From contig CAJTMW010000004.1 of the NCBI GenBank assembly GCA_910577275.1, forward strand, positions 97,223-161,222: a stretch of 64,000 nucleotides of DNA. The letters run 5' to 3'. The stretch comes from an uncultured Lachnospiraceae bacterium (GTDB taxonomy: Bacteria > Bacillota > Clostridia > Lachnospirales > Lachnospiraceae). A program made the translations under genes and the position numbers. Shown here in pieces: positions 16,890 through 26,259 of this stretch. The notes under the pieces are model-generated. The model saw only the letters and a list, made by a program, of their open reading frames with translations, was not told the origin of the DNA and did not search any database. Every line of letters starts with the position of its first letter. Positions within the stretch are counted from its first letter, which is position 1.

Positions 16890-18407
16890 TTAAATTTGGT
16901 TATTTTTGCCCTCTTCCTTAATCCTGTAGTAATCATCCATACTCAGGCTCAGTTTCACATGGGTATCCGGTTTTGATTTTCGGTTGCTCAAGAAGACGAC
17001 AGTCTCCACCCCCACCGTCATCGGAAACATATCCACCGCCCGCACTCTCTCCACCTCATACCCCCCGCCGCAGAGCACCTTTAAATCCCTTGCCAGCGTA
17101 GCGCTGTCACAGCTCACATACACCACCCGCTTTGGCGCCATCTTCAAAATCGTGTCAAGACACGCATTATCGCAACCCTTCCTCGGCGGGTCCACCACAA
17201 TCACATCGGCAAAGATACCCTCCTTCTCATACTTCTGCGGCAGTACCTCCTCCGCTTTCCCCACAAAAAATTCCGCATTGGTAATCCCGTTGCTTACGGC
17301 GTTTTCCCTGGCGTTCTCAACCGCCTGAGGAATCACCTCCACCCCGTAGACCCTCTTTGCCTTCTCCGCCAGAAACAGGGAAATCGTTCCGATACCGCAG
17401 TACAAGTCCCAGACCGTCTCCTGCCCGGTAAGCCCTGCATAGGACAACGCCAGACTGTACAGCTTCTCCGTCTGCGCAGGGTTCACCTGATAAAAGGACA
17501 CCGGCGAAATCGCATAGGTGATTCCCCTGCCTGTCCGCTCAAAATTATTATCCGCATCACAGACATGGATAGTATCCTGTATCGTCTCTTTTCCCCAAAT
17601 CAGGCGTATTTCCTGGCCGAGAATCACGTTTGTCCTTTCCGTATTGATATTAAGCGACACGCTTGTCATATTGGGTATCGTCAAAAGTCTATCCAAAAGC
17701 TTCTGCTGCGCCGGCAGCTCTCTTTGTTTTCCCTTCAAATTCACCACAAGGCAGACCATAATCTCCCCGCTGCAAAAGCCCTTTCGAATCAGCACATGGC
17801 GAATCAGGCCCTTTCCTGTCGTCTCGTCATAGGCGCTCACCTTGTTTTCTTTCATATAAGCCAGAATGATTTCCAGTATTTCTTTATTTTCATTTGTTCC
17901 CAGATAGCACTGTGTGTTTGCCACAATGGAATGGGTCCTTCCCGCATAAAATCCGGTAATGGGCTCTCCCTCTCTGTTCGTCCCCACCGGGTACTGCGCC
18001 TTGTTCCGATAGTAAAAGGGCTCCTCCATTCCCACAATGGGCTCCATAATCTTATCAATCTTCTCCGACGCAAAGCCGCCAATCCGAATCAGATTGTTTC
18101 TGACCTTAGCCTGCTTGAACTCCAGCTGCTTTTCATAGCTCATGCTCTGTATCTGGCAGCCGCCGCACTGTCTGTGAAAGGTGCACTTTGGTTCCACACG
18201 AAAAGGAGAAGGTGTGAGCACCTTCTCTAATCTCCCATAAGCATAGCTTTTCTTCACCCGCGTGACACGGATTTCCGCTTTATCACCGATAATCGTATCC
18301 TTGACGAAAAAGGGGAAGCCGTCCTTTTTTCCCACTCCCTCTCCCTCGGAGGTCATATCCGTAATTTCCACCGTCAAAGTCTGATTCTTTTCGTAATCCA
18401 TATCCAT
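16890..18407 (-). CDS. rlmD: 23S rRNA (uracil-5-)-methyltransferase, RlmD/RlmCD type
   Basis: 505 residues. An N-terminal TRAM RNA-binding domain (~8-65) is followed by an Fe-S cluster signature (C75...C81GGC84, and a later Cys in NTQCYLG), a central domain, and a Rossmann methyltransferase with WDLYCGIGTISLFLAEKA. VVDPPRKGCD and the nucleophile loop YVSCDSATLARDL complete the family. It uses SAM to make 5-methyluridine in 23S rRNA; in Firmicutes one enzyme (RlmCD) can modify both U747 and U1939, so the exact site is uncertain. It follows yhaM on the same strand (56 bp). Confidence 0.93.
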   Translation of the reverse strand: MDMDYEKNQTLTVEITDMTSEGEGVGKKDGFPFFVKDTIIGDKAEIRVTRVKKSYAYGRLEKVLTPSPFRVEPKCTFHRQCGGCQIQSMSYEKQLEFKQAKVRNNLIRIGGFASEKIDKIMEPIVGMEEPFYYRNKAQYPVGTNREGEPITGFYAGRTHSIVANTQCYLGTNENKEILEIILAYMKENKVSAYDETTGKGLIRHVLIRKGFCSGEIMVCLVVNLKGKQRELPAQQKLLDRLLTIPNMTSVSLNINTERTNVILGQEIRLIWGKETIQDTIHVCDADNNFERTGRGITYAISPVSFYQVNPAQTEKLYSLALSYAGLTGQETVWDLYCGIGTISLFLAEKAKRVYGVEVIPQAVENARENAVSNGITNAEFFVGKAEEVLPQKYEKEGIFADVIVVDPPRKGCDNACLDTILKMAPKRVVYVSCDSATLARDLKVLCGGGYEVERVRAVDMFPMTVGVETVVFLSNRKSKPDTHVKLSLSMDDYYRIKEEGKNNQI

Positions 18408-18463
18408 CCTCCGCCAAACGGTTCTTCCTGCTCCATCAACCGGACGCCAGACTCCGCCCCGTC

Positions 18464-19408
18464 CTACTCCATCCCCGTCTTTCGCAGGTTCGAATCGAAC
18501 AGCCGGTTAAAGCCCATCCACTCTCCCTGGCTGTTTCCCTCGAGAATTTCCGTAAAGGTCTGCATCTTTGCGTCCGTATTGTCCGCAAAATTAAGGGCCA
18601 CCGCTTCCATAATCGCCGGTTTTTTCGGCGAGCCGAATTCATATTCCCCGTGATGTGCCAGAATACAGTGTTTGATTTCACTGGCAAGCAGCGCCGGAAA
18701 GCCGTGTATCTGAGCAATTTTTTCCGCAACCATCTCCGTCCCTATGACGATATGGCCGAGAAACTGCCCTTCCTCCGTGTAATCATTCTGTGGGAAAAGA
18801 GAAAGCTCCCTTGTTTTCCCGATATCATGACAAATCGCCGCGGAAATAAGCAAATCCCTGTTCAGCACAGAATATGCCTTGCAATAGTAGTCGCACAGTC
18901 TTGTCACGCTTAAGGTATGCTGCAAAAGGCCGCCCACAAATCCATGATGCACGGTTTTTGCCGCGGAGGACTTTTTAAACGCCCTGATAAAATCCTCATC
19001 CCCCACGAAAAACGCCTGCAGGAGCTGGTTTAAATAGGGATTTTTCACCTTATCGATAAAGCCCAGCAGCTCTCCGTACATTTCTTCAATATCATACTTG
19101 CTTACCGGAAGATAATTGGAAGGCTCATATTCCCCCTCGCGGCACTTCCTGATTCTTTTTACATTTACCTGCAAAGCGCCCTGAAAGCTTGTGACGTCCC
19201 CGTATACTTCTATGTAATCCAGAACGTCAAATTCCGCGATTCCCGCATTGTTCGGGTCCCAGACCTTTGCGTCGATTGTTCCGGTTTTATCCTGTAAAAT
19301 CAGATTTTCATAAGGCTTTCCGTTCTTGGTAACCGCAGCCTGCTTGTGCTTGCACAGATAAATGTCAAACAGTTTTTCTCCGTCTTTATAATCCTTGATA
19401 TATTTCAT
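18464..19408 (-). CDS. yhaM: 3'-5' exoribonuclease YhaM (OB fold + HD domain)
   Basis: 314 residues, the family's usual size. An N-terminal OB fold (LILQDKTGTIDAKVWDPNN) is followed by an HD phosphohydrolase domain with HHGFVGGLLQHTLSV, AICHDIGKTRE and ILAHHGEYEFGSPKKP, i.e. the H...HD...H...D metal ligands. YhaM trims single-stranded RNA and DNA from the 3' end. AAAGGA precedes the ATG. It lies between htrA-like and rlmD genes in a minus-strand run. Confidence 0.92.
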   Translation of the reverse strand: MKYIKDYKDGEKLFDIYLCKHKQAAVTKNGKPYENLILQDKTGTIDAKVWDPNNAGIAEFDVLDYIEVYGDVTSFQGALQVNVKRIRKCREGEYEPSNYLPVSKYDIEEMYGELLGFIDKVKNPYLNQLLQAFFVGDEDFIRAFKKSSAAKTVHHGFVGGLLQHTLSVTRLCDYYCKAYSVLNRDLLISAAICHDIGKTRELSLFPQNDYTEEGQFLGHIVIGTEMVAEKIAQIHGFPALLASEIKHCILAHHGEYEFGSPKKPAIMEAVALNFADNTDAKMQTFTEILEGNSQGEWMGFNRLFDSNLRKTGME

Positions 19409-19496
19409 TTTCCAAATCCTTTCTTATCCGGCCTCATATCAGGTTTCCTCTCCGGCAAAGCCGTACCGGTCTGATGCCGTTTTTTCCGGCGCTCTA

Positions 19497-20825
19497 TCAG
19501 GGCTTCTTCCCAAGCACCGCGTTTACTTCCATTTCCATATAGTTTTCCGGCCCCTGCCGCATCAAATGAACGGCTATCGTGGTTTCCGGCTGCTCTGAAA
19601 GAAGCGCTTTCACCAAATCCTGGTAATTGGTAACTTCCGTTTCATTGATTTTTGTAATCACGTCACCGCTCTGGATTCCCGCATCCATGGCCGGTGAATC
19701 CATATCGATTTCCATAATATAAGCGCCAAGGGGAACGCCCATCTCCTCGCCTACTTCCTCCGTCACATCCACTCCGTAAACTCCGAAATAGGCAATATCC
19801 CTGTCATTGGAAAGTCTCTCCACCAGCTTTTTCAAATCGGATATTCCAATGGCGCTCACAAGGTTTTTCATATCGGAGGCATTATATGCCATATCGATAA
19901 TTCCAACCACCTGCCCCCGCAGATTGATTAACACGCCGCTGGCATTGCTGCTTCCGTAAATATCCGTCGTTATATATCTGTAATTGGAATCCGGAAGCCG
20001 GATGGGATTCCCTGTAGAGGTAATATTCCCGTAGCACAGCGAGCCCTCCGTCCCTGTGGGTCTTCCCAGCGCAATCACCGGACTTCCCACAAGATTGCTG
20101 CCTGATGTTCCGAGAACCACCGTCCCCGTGTTCTCAAGGGTGCTGCTCTGCATGGCCGCCTTTGATATGGAGAGCACCGCAAGGCCGGTATTGCTGTCGC
20201 CCTTTTTAATAGAAGCCGGATATTCCTCCCCGTCCGCAAAAATCACCTTCAGAGAATCCGCGTCTTTTATGCTGCTCACATTGGCAAGAATCAAAAGCTC
20301 CTTTCCGTTATCGGCCACCACCGCGCCTGACACCGCGCCCTCGCTTTCATATTCGCTCACCAGCCAGCCCACGTCCGAGGTCACTCCCACAACCGTCACC
20401 ACGGACCGCTCCGCCTCCCTTGCCAGCTCCTTCATATTGGCAAAAAGGTTCATATAATCCTCGCTGCCAAGCTCCATCTCCGAAAGAAGCTGGGCTATCT
20501 GCTCGTCCCCCAACACCGCCGGCTGCGGAGAAGGCGTGGGCGTCGGGTGCATCTGCGATTCGTCCGCAATCATGTCCTCAGGAAGCACCTCGTTTTCCTC
20601 CGTTTCCTCCACCAGAACCACGGTCTGAGGCTCTTCCTCAGGGTAAAGCCTGTTGCTGATAACAGGCTCCAGCAATAAAAACGTAAAACAGGCCACCATG
20701 CCGAATACAACCGCCATTGCCGCTGTAAGGAGCGTCCGCCGCACAAGCTTCCGCCTGTTTATGGGTCTTTGTTTGATAGTTTCTTTCATAAAATCAGTGT
20801 TGTCCTGATTTATATTCTCCTTCAT
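19497..20825 (-). CDS. HtrA-like membrane protein with PDZ domain, catalytic triad degenerate
   Basis: 442 residues: a short cytoplasmic tail, one membrane span (LLTAAMAVVFGMVACFTFLL, ~30-50), an acidic/proline linker, a trypsin-like domain (~135-330) and a PDZ domain (~340-435, DSPAMDAGIQSGDVITKING-type, here DVITKINETEV). In HtrA the His lies in T-N-x-H-V-V and the Asp in T-D-L-A-V-L. Here these read LANVSSIKDAD and NTGLAVLSI, so His is replaced (aligned with Ser) and Asp by Gly; the G-N-S-G-G loop is SSNASG. Structure is kept, protease activity is probably not. It may be an envelope chaperone or sensor, anchored outside the cell. Confidence 0.8.
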   Translation of the reverse strand: MKENINQDNTDFMKETIKQRPINRRKLVRRTLLTAAMAVVFGMVACFTFLLLEPVISNRLYPEEEPQTVVLVEETEENEVLPEDMIADESQMHPTPTPSPQPAVLGDEQIAQLLSEMELGSEDYMNLFANMKELAREAERSVVTVVGVTSDVGWLVSEYESEGAVSGAVVADNGKELLILANVSSIKDADSLKVIFADGEEYPASIKKGDSNTGLAVLSISKAAMQSSTLENTGTVVLGTSGSNLVGSPVIALGRPTGTEGSLCYGNITSTGNPIRLPDSNYRYITTDIYGSSNASGVLINLRGQVVGIIDMAYNASDMKNLVSAIGISDLKKLVERLSNDRDIAYFGVYGVDVTEEVGEEMGVPLGAYIMEIDMDSPAMDAGIQSGDVITKINETEVTNYQDLVKALLSEQPETTIAVHLMRQGPENYMEMEVNAVLGKKP

Positions 20826-20856
20826 CCGTAAGCTCCTTTTTACTGCTTATTATAAC

Positions 20857-20889
20857 AAAAAAAGCTCTGAAACACGATTTTCAAAGCTT
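20857..20889 (-). terminator. Intrinsic terminator after tRNA-Pro
   Basis: Arms 20862-20872 and 20878-20889 pair with one mismatch and are followed on the minus strand by seven T. It ends the tRNA transcript about 35 bp downstream of the tRNA and just before the htrA-like gene. Confidence 0.75.
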
Positions 20890-20923
20890 CTTTGCATCAA
20901 CTAATGCCACTACGGCTGAATCA

Positions 20924-20997
<74 letters not shown>

Positions 20998-21066
20998 TAA
21001 CCTTACGACAATGTACATGATACAATTTTTGCGGCCAGTTGTCAATGTAATTTTTACAAAAGAATG

Positions 21067-23271
21067 CTACAAAAGCAGATACACCACCGTAATAATCAGC
21101 CCGATACAGAACAGCAGCAATCCGAAGGACAAACTCCTGCTGATAATTGTCCCCACCTCGGATAATTCCTCGTAAACCATGGCAAACTTATGCTCGTAAT
21201 CCACATCCCGGGGCTTTTTCCTGCGAATTGTGGCGTTGCACAGGCGTTTCCATCCGTTTGCCACGCATCCCAGGGCGTGCGTGAGGGGCGTGCCCTCCTC
21301 CAGTTCGTGGGGAATTTCACTGTCTCTGTAAACCGTCTTCCTTAAGAATACCACCACAAAATCCACCAGACTGTCCAGCACTCTGCAAAGCACGCCGAAT
21401 ACAAAGGGCAGCGCTTTCAGCAAAATGGGACGGTAAACCACATCCTCCAGGTCCAGATACTTATACCACCGGTTTACATAAATCGTCTTTCCCTCTTTCT
21501 TTTCCACAAGCCAGAGCCTTACGATAATCAGATAAATCAACACGCCGATGCCGATGGAGATTCCTGCGCCCTTTAAATTTTCAGGGGAAAACCAGGAAGC
21601 CATGCCGTAGGCATTTGTAGAGCCCTGTAAAAATCCATAGCCCAGGTCAGCCAGAGGGTTCATAATCTGATTCGGGAAAAATCCCATCACGGGAAGAAGC
21701 GTTGCGCTGACTGTCAGCGCGGCGGCGCTGGTTTTATTCATATAGCTTCCCTTTAAGCCGTCAAACCTCTCCTGTGTCTGTGGGTTATTATTCTTCTCCA
21801 CAAACAATACCACATACAGCTTCAACATATAGGCCACAGTAAGACCGCCGCTTACAAGGAAAGCCCACTCGATTCCTCTCATGGCATCCGCGCTGAAAAA
21901 TCCGGCAACGGCCCCTTCGTTCAACAGTTCCACATATTCCACAATGCTTTCATGAATCAGGGTCTTACTCACATAGCCGTTCCACAGCGGCATACCGCCG
22001 ATTCCCAGCGCTCCCATCAGAAAAATATAGTGAAGAAGCGGCTTTTTCCTGCCAAAGCCCTGGACCTCGTTTAAATCCAGCTTATGCACATTCATAAACA
22101 CCACGCCGGCCGCCATGAACAGCGCCAGCTTAATCAGGGAATGGTTCACCATATGGAGAAAGCTTCCCCGCAGGGCAAGGGCATTTTCCTGCGCCAGAAG
22201 CCCGGACATTCCCACCCCGACCAGAATAAATCCTATCTGGGAAACGGAGGAACATGCCAGCGTCCGCTTTAAATCCACGGAAAAAAGCGCCAGCACCGCG
22301 CCCACTACCATGGTGGCGACTCCGATTAACAGTATCAGGCTGCCGAAAGCCGCATCCCCTGAGAAAATCCGGCTGGACAATATCAGGATTCCAAACATAC
22401 CGGCTTTCGTCAGGATTCCCGACAAAAGCGCCGAAGCCGGAGCCGGAGCCACCGGATGAGCCTTTGGAAGCCAGATGTGCAGAGGAAACGCGCCTGCCTT
22501 TGCCCCGAAGCCGAAAAGAATGCAAAGCCCTGCCGCCCACAGTCTGCCTGTGCTTACGGTTCCGTGTCCCGACATTCCTGCCGCCAGCCCGGCTATTCCC
22601 GCGCTCTGCTCTGCTGCTCCTGCGCCCTGATTCGCAAAATTTCCGGCAGAACCTGCTATCTGCGCCGATAATCCGGTAAGCTGGTCGTACCGCAGCGTCC
22701 CCGTCATGCTGTACAAAAGGAAAATTCCCATCAGCATCACAAGCCCGCCGATTACCGCAACGGCAAGGTATGTGGCCGCCGCCCTCAGCGACTCCTTCCT
22801 TTCGTCGTGAGCCACCCAGACATAAGAGGCAAGGGACATTATCTCAAAGAAGATAAACGACGTGTAAAAATCCGCGGACAAAAACACCCCTTCCGTTGCG
22901 CCCAGCGTCAGAAGCAAAAACAGGTAGTATCTGTTCCTGTTTCTGTAATGGGCAAAATATTCTCTCGAAAACAGAGTGCTCATAAACCACATGAAGGCGG
23001 CGATTGTTCCGTAAAGCGCCCGGAAACCGTCCAGCGTGAAGAAAAGCCCCATACCGCAGATTCCCGGAAGCTCCGCAATCTCTCCGCTGCCGCCCACTGT
23101 GAGCATACCTGTGAGGATACGAATCAGAAGATACAGAAACACCCCGAACTCGATTCCCGTCACCGCATCCGCGAAATAATTCCTCATTTCCTTACTTTTT
23201 CTTCCGATGATATACCCGATAACAGCGGACAGCATGGGAAAAAACACCGCGCCTGTAAGTAAAAATTTCAT
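21067..23271 (-). CDS. Large proton-conducting antiporter subunit (NuoL/MrpA/MbhH-like), fourth copy
   Basis: 734 residues from ATG at 23269-23271, which has AGGAGG 6 nt upstream. About 14-16 hydrophobic segments. It keeps the key transport residues of the family: Glu in FIFFEIMSLASYVWV and Lys in AKAGAFPLHIWLPKAHP, plus SALLSGILTKAGMFG. The last ~200 residues after the core add further spans and a cytoplasmic charged stretch, making it longer than the other three copies, like NuoL. An unusual Ala/Gly-rich insert lies at ~215-250. It is the last gene of the antiporter operon. Confidence 0.85.
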   Translation of the reverse strand: MKFLLTGAVFFPMLSAVIGYIIGRKSKEMRNYFADAVTGIEFGVFLYLLIRILTGMLTVGGSGEIAELPGICGMGLFFTLDGFRALYGTIAAFMWFMSTLFSREYFAHYRNRNRYYLFLLLTLGATEGVFLSADFYTSFIFFEIMSLASYVWVAHDERKESLRAAATYLAVAVIGGLVMLMGIFLLYSMTGTLRYDQLTGLSAQIAGSAGNFANQGAGAAEQSAGIAGLAAGMSGHGTVSTGRLWAAGLCILFGFGAKAGAFPLHIWLPKAHPVAPAPASALLSGILTKAGMFGILILSSRIFSGDAAFGSLILLIGVATMVVGAVLALFSVDLKRTLACSSVSQIGFILVGVGMSGLLAQENALALRGSFLHMVNHSLIKLALFMAAGVVFMNVHKLDLNEVQGFGRKKPLLHYIFLMGALGIGGMPLWNGYVSKTLIHESIVEYVELLNEGAVAGFFSADAMRGIEWAFLVSGGLTVAYMLKLYVVLFVEKNNNPQTQERFDGLKGSYMNKTSAAALTVSATLLPVMGFFPNQIMNPLADLGYGFLQGSTNAYGMASWFSPENLKGAGISIGIGVLIYLIIVRLWLVEKKEGKTIYVNRWYKYLDLEDVVYRPILLKALPFVFGVLCRVLDSLVDFVVVFLRKTVYRDSEIPHELEEGTPLTHALGCVANGWKRLCNATIRRKKPRDVDYEHKFAMVYEELSEVGTIISRSLSFGLLLFCIGLIITVVYLLL

Positions 23272-23281
23272 TTCTATCCTC

Positions 23282-24745
23282 CTAGTAAACTCCCCCTGCC
23301 ACATCCGTCAGAAATCTGGTGACAGGCCCGGAATAAAGACCAAAGAATATAATAAAAGCCGTAAATATGAACAGAGGAACCAACATCTTCCAGTTCGGGT
23401 CTTTTATACCCTCAAGGGACGATATCTCAAAATCCCTGCCCGGAAAAAACGCCCGTACAACAATCGTAAACATATAAATCGCCGTGAGCAGCGCGGAAAC
23501 CAGAAGACATGCAATACCGCCAAAGGCCAGTCCGTTCCCACTTTCCACCGCCGCGGAGGCCAGGTTCCACTTACTGATAAAGCCCGCAAGCCCCGGCACA
23601 CCCATAAGGGCAAGGGCGGACACCGTAAAGGTGCCGAACACACAGGGCATTTTATATCCCATTCCGTCAAGCTCGTGCACATACTGCCGCTCGGTCTGGT
23701 GCATAATTGCGCCGGCGCAGAAGAAAGCGGCGATTTTGATTACCGCATGGAAAATCAGATGGGTCAACGCCCCCACCATACCGAGAGGCGTCATAACCGT
23801 CACGCCGAATAAAATATAGGACAGATTGCTGATGGTGGAGTAGGCAAGCCTTCTTTTTATATGGGTCTCCTTAATTGCCCGGCTGCACCCGTAAACGATG
23901 GTGAACATGACGATTGCCATCACCACATCCTGAGCCCAGGTTCCCCGGAGGAAATCCGTGCCGAAGCTGTAAAAGGTCAGACGGATAATGGCAAAGGCGC
24001 CGGATTTCACCACCGCCACCGCATGGAGCAGGGCCGTTACCGGCGTGGGCGCAACACCGGCGTCCGGCAGCCATGAGTTAAAAGGAGAAATGGCCGCTTT
24101 CACACCGAAGCCCATAAAGGCAATCACATAAATAAGCAAAAGCACATTGGTCCTTGCGCCAATCTTTTCAGGGTCGAGCACCCCGCCTAATACAAAATCC
24201 GTGGTATTTCCGTATATGATAATAAATATCAGCCCGATAAAGGCAAAAGCCGCACCGCCTAAGGAGTAGTACAGGTATTTCCGGCTGGCAAGTATGGCTT
24301 CCCTTGTCAGCGTGTGCATCACCAGCGGCACCGTAACAAGAGTCAGCAGCTCGTAAAAGAAATACATGGTAAGCAGATTCGCCGAAAAGGAAATTCCCAG
24401 CGTAACGCTGTAGGTCATAGTATAGAACATAAAGAACACCTTTTCGTGCTCTTCCTTCGTCATATATTCAAAGGCGTACAGCGTGGCCAGCGGCCACAGG
24501 GCGGAAACCAGCCCTCCGAATACCATGCCCATCCCGTCCACGTCAAAGCTGATGGACAGATTTCCCGTAAAATTGGCCAGTGTAAATATATTTTCAGGGC
24601 GGTGAACCAGAAGGGTCCACACCAGTATGCTGTTTAAAATCACCATACCTTCCAGAAAGATTTCCATATGGCTTCGCTTTTTAAAAGGAATCAGAAGAAC
24701 CAGTATGCCTGCAATCACAGGAATTAAAATAACCGCCAGTATCAT
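23282..24745 (-). CDS. Proton-conducting antiporter subunit (MrpD/NuoM-like), third copy
   Basis: 487 residues, about 14 membrane spans. The family's Glu (MYFFYELLTLVTVPLVMHTL region) and Lys (GVKAAISPFNSWLPDA) are present, as is the APTPVTALLHAVAVVKSGAF helix. It starts 15 bp after the preceding copy and its stop lies 10 bp before the next start. It should form one proton or cation half-channel of the complex. Copies two and three are the most alike (both share the H-x-GT/LT-REAI-type loop and the RGTW-Q segment), suggesting local duplication. Confidence 0.87.
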   Translation of the reverse strand: MILAVILIPVIAGILVLLIPFKKRSHMEIFLEGMVILNSILVWTLLVHRPENIFTLANFTGNLSISFDVDGMGMVFGGLVSALWPLATLYAFEYMTKEEHEKVFFMFYTMTYSVTLGISFSANLLTMYFFYELLTLVTVPLVMHTLTREAILASRKYLYYSLGGAAFAFIGLIFIIIYGNTTDFVLGGVLDPEKIGARTNVLLLIYVIAFMGFGVKAAISPFNSWLPDAGVAPTPVTALLHAVAVVKSGAFAIIRLTFYSFGTDFLRGTWAQDVVMAIVMFTIVYGCSRAIKETHIKRRLAYSTISNLSYILFGVTVMTPLGMVGALTHLIFHAVIKIAAFFCAGAIMHQTERQYVHELDGMGYKMPCVFGTFTVSALALMGVPGLAGFISKWNLASAAVESGNGLAFGGIACLLVSALLTAIYMFTIVVRAFFPGRDFEISSLEGIKDPNWKMLVPLFIFTAFIIFFGLYSGPVTRFLTDVAGGVY

Positions 24746-24760
24746 AACCGTTCCTCCTTC

Positions 24761-26245
24761 CTAAATAATTTTCTCGATAATCCGCGACAGATATTCGGTA
24801 ATCCATCCCGGGAAAAGCCCGATTGCTATGGAAAGCACCGTGAGAACCAGCACCGGCATTGTCATAAAAGGTGACGGTTCTTTCTTTTTTATCATCTGTC
24901 CCCGACCGCTTTCATAGTAGTCCGCTCCCGGGAAAAAGCCCTGAATCGTAAGGGGCAGAAGATACCCGGCTGTGAGCAGCGCGCTGATTAACAAAATTGC
25001 CGGCCCTATCCAGTCAAACCGTAAAATCCCCGAGGACAACGCGCCTGTGGCCAGATACCACTTGCTGATAAAACCTCCCGTGGGCGGAATCCCAATCAGC
25101 CCCAGCGACACAATGGTGTAGCACCACATAAGAAGCGGCATTTCCTTGCCGATTCCCCGCATCTCCTCCACCCGCGTCCTTTTCGTCATATAAATGATTG
25201 CCCCCGCACAGAGAAACAGCGCCGCCTTAATAAATCCGTGACAGAGAACGTGAAGCAGGCCGCCGGTGACGGAATCCCCGTCCATAACCGCAAAGCCGAA
25301 TAAAATGTAGGATAACTGGCTGATGGTGGAATAGGCCAGACGCTTTTTCAAAACCGGCTCCCTGTAGGCAAGCATGGAACCCATAAATACGGTAAGGAGC
25401 GTCAGAACCATCCAAAAGGTCTGCACCCAGGTTCCTCTTAAGAAGGAAGCGCCGAAAATATAGTAAACCACCCGGAAAATCCCCAGAACGCCCGCCTTGA
25501 CGATTACCGCCGAAAGAATTGCCGAAGCCGGCGCCGGCGCAGCCGGATGGGCCGCAGTCAGCCAGGCGTGCATGGGAAACATTCCCGCCTTTACCCCGAA
25601 GCCTATGAGCATGGCGGCCGCAACAAAAAGCAAAATCCCGCCGTGCTGCTCCGCCGCAGCAGAGCTGATGACACCGCCGGCGCTGAAGGAAAGGGTATTG
25701 CCGTACCTTTCAATAAAATACAGGCCAAACAGCGACATGTAAGCGCCGCACAGGGAGTAAAACAGATATTTCAGCCCCGCCATAATCGCTTCCTTCGTGC
25801 CGCTGTGGAGTACCAGAGGCATGGAAGTCAGCGTGAGAATTTCAAAAAACAGATAAAAAGTAACCAGATTCCCCGCAAAGCATAAAGCCAGCAAAACGCC
25901 GAACACAATCAGGTAAAATCCATAGTAGCGCTTTTCCCTTTCCTCATGCTTCATATATTCAAAAGAAAAAACGCCGGCGCACAGACAGATAATCACCGTC
26001 ATCACGGCAAATACAACGCTGACCTCGTCCACCTTAAACAGAATGGGAAGCCGGTCCGTTAAATTAAACAAAGTCAGCAGCCCGCCCCCGGAGCAGCACA
26101 GGGCAAGCCCCGCAAAAACAGCCGTGACGCACAGCATGGCCGTAACCGCCGCCAGCAGTCTTTTTCTGCTTTTCATTTCGCCTCTTACCAGAAGATAAAC
26201 CCCGGAAATTATGGGGAACACAATTGCCAGTAGTATATAATACAT
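24761..26245 (-). CDS. Proton-conducting antiporter subunit (MrpD/NuoM-like), second copy
   Basis: 494 residues, all-membrane. Conserved Glu in FYLFFEILTLTSMPLVLHSG and Lys in GFGVKAGMFPMHAWLTAAHP; the amphipathic PAPASAILSAVIVKAG helix is intact. It is spaced 14 bp from the first copy and 15 bp from the third. The conserved residues argue that all four copies are active transport units and not structural relics. Confidence 0.87.
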   Translation of the reverse strand: MYYILLAIVFPIISGVYLLVRGEMKSRKRLLAAVTAMLCVTAVFAGLALCCSGGGLLTLFNLTDRLPILFKVDEVSVVFAVMTVIICLCAGVFSFEYMKHEEREKRYYGFYLIVFGVLLALCFAGNLVTFYLFFEILTLTSMPLVLHSGTKEAIMAGLKYLFYSLCGAYMSLFGLYFIERYGNTLSFSAGGVISSAAAEQHGGILLFVAAAMLIGFGVKAGMFPMHAWLTAAHPAAPAPASAILSAVIVKAGVLGIFRVVYYIFGASFLRGTWVQTFWMVLTLLTVFMGSMLAYREPVLKKRLAYSTISQLSYILFGFAVMDGDSVTGGLLHVLCHGFIKAALFLCAGAIIYMTKRTRVEEMRGIGKEMPLLMWCYTIVSLGLIGIPPTGGFISKWYLATGALSSGILRFDWIGPAILLISALLTAGYLLPLTIQGFFPGADYYESGRGQMIKKKEPSPFMTMPVLVLTVLSIAIGLFPGWITEYLSRIIEKII

Positions 26246-26259
26246 AGCAGCAAACCTCC

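Noticed and set aside
17565..18230. 221-codon plus-strand frame
   Set aside because: Lies wholly inside rlmD on the other strand, has no ribosome site and no recognisable domain; a shadow of rlmD codon use.
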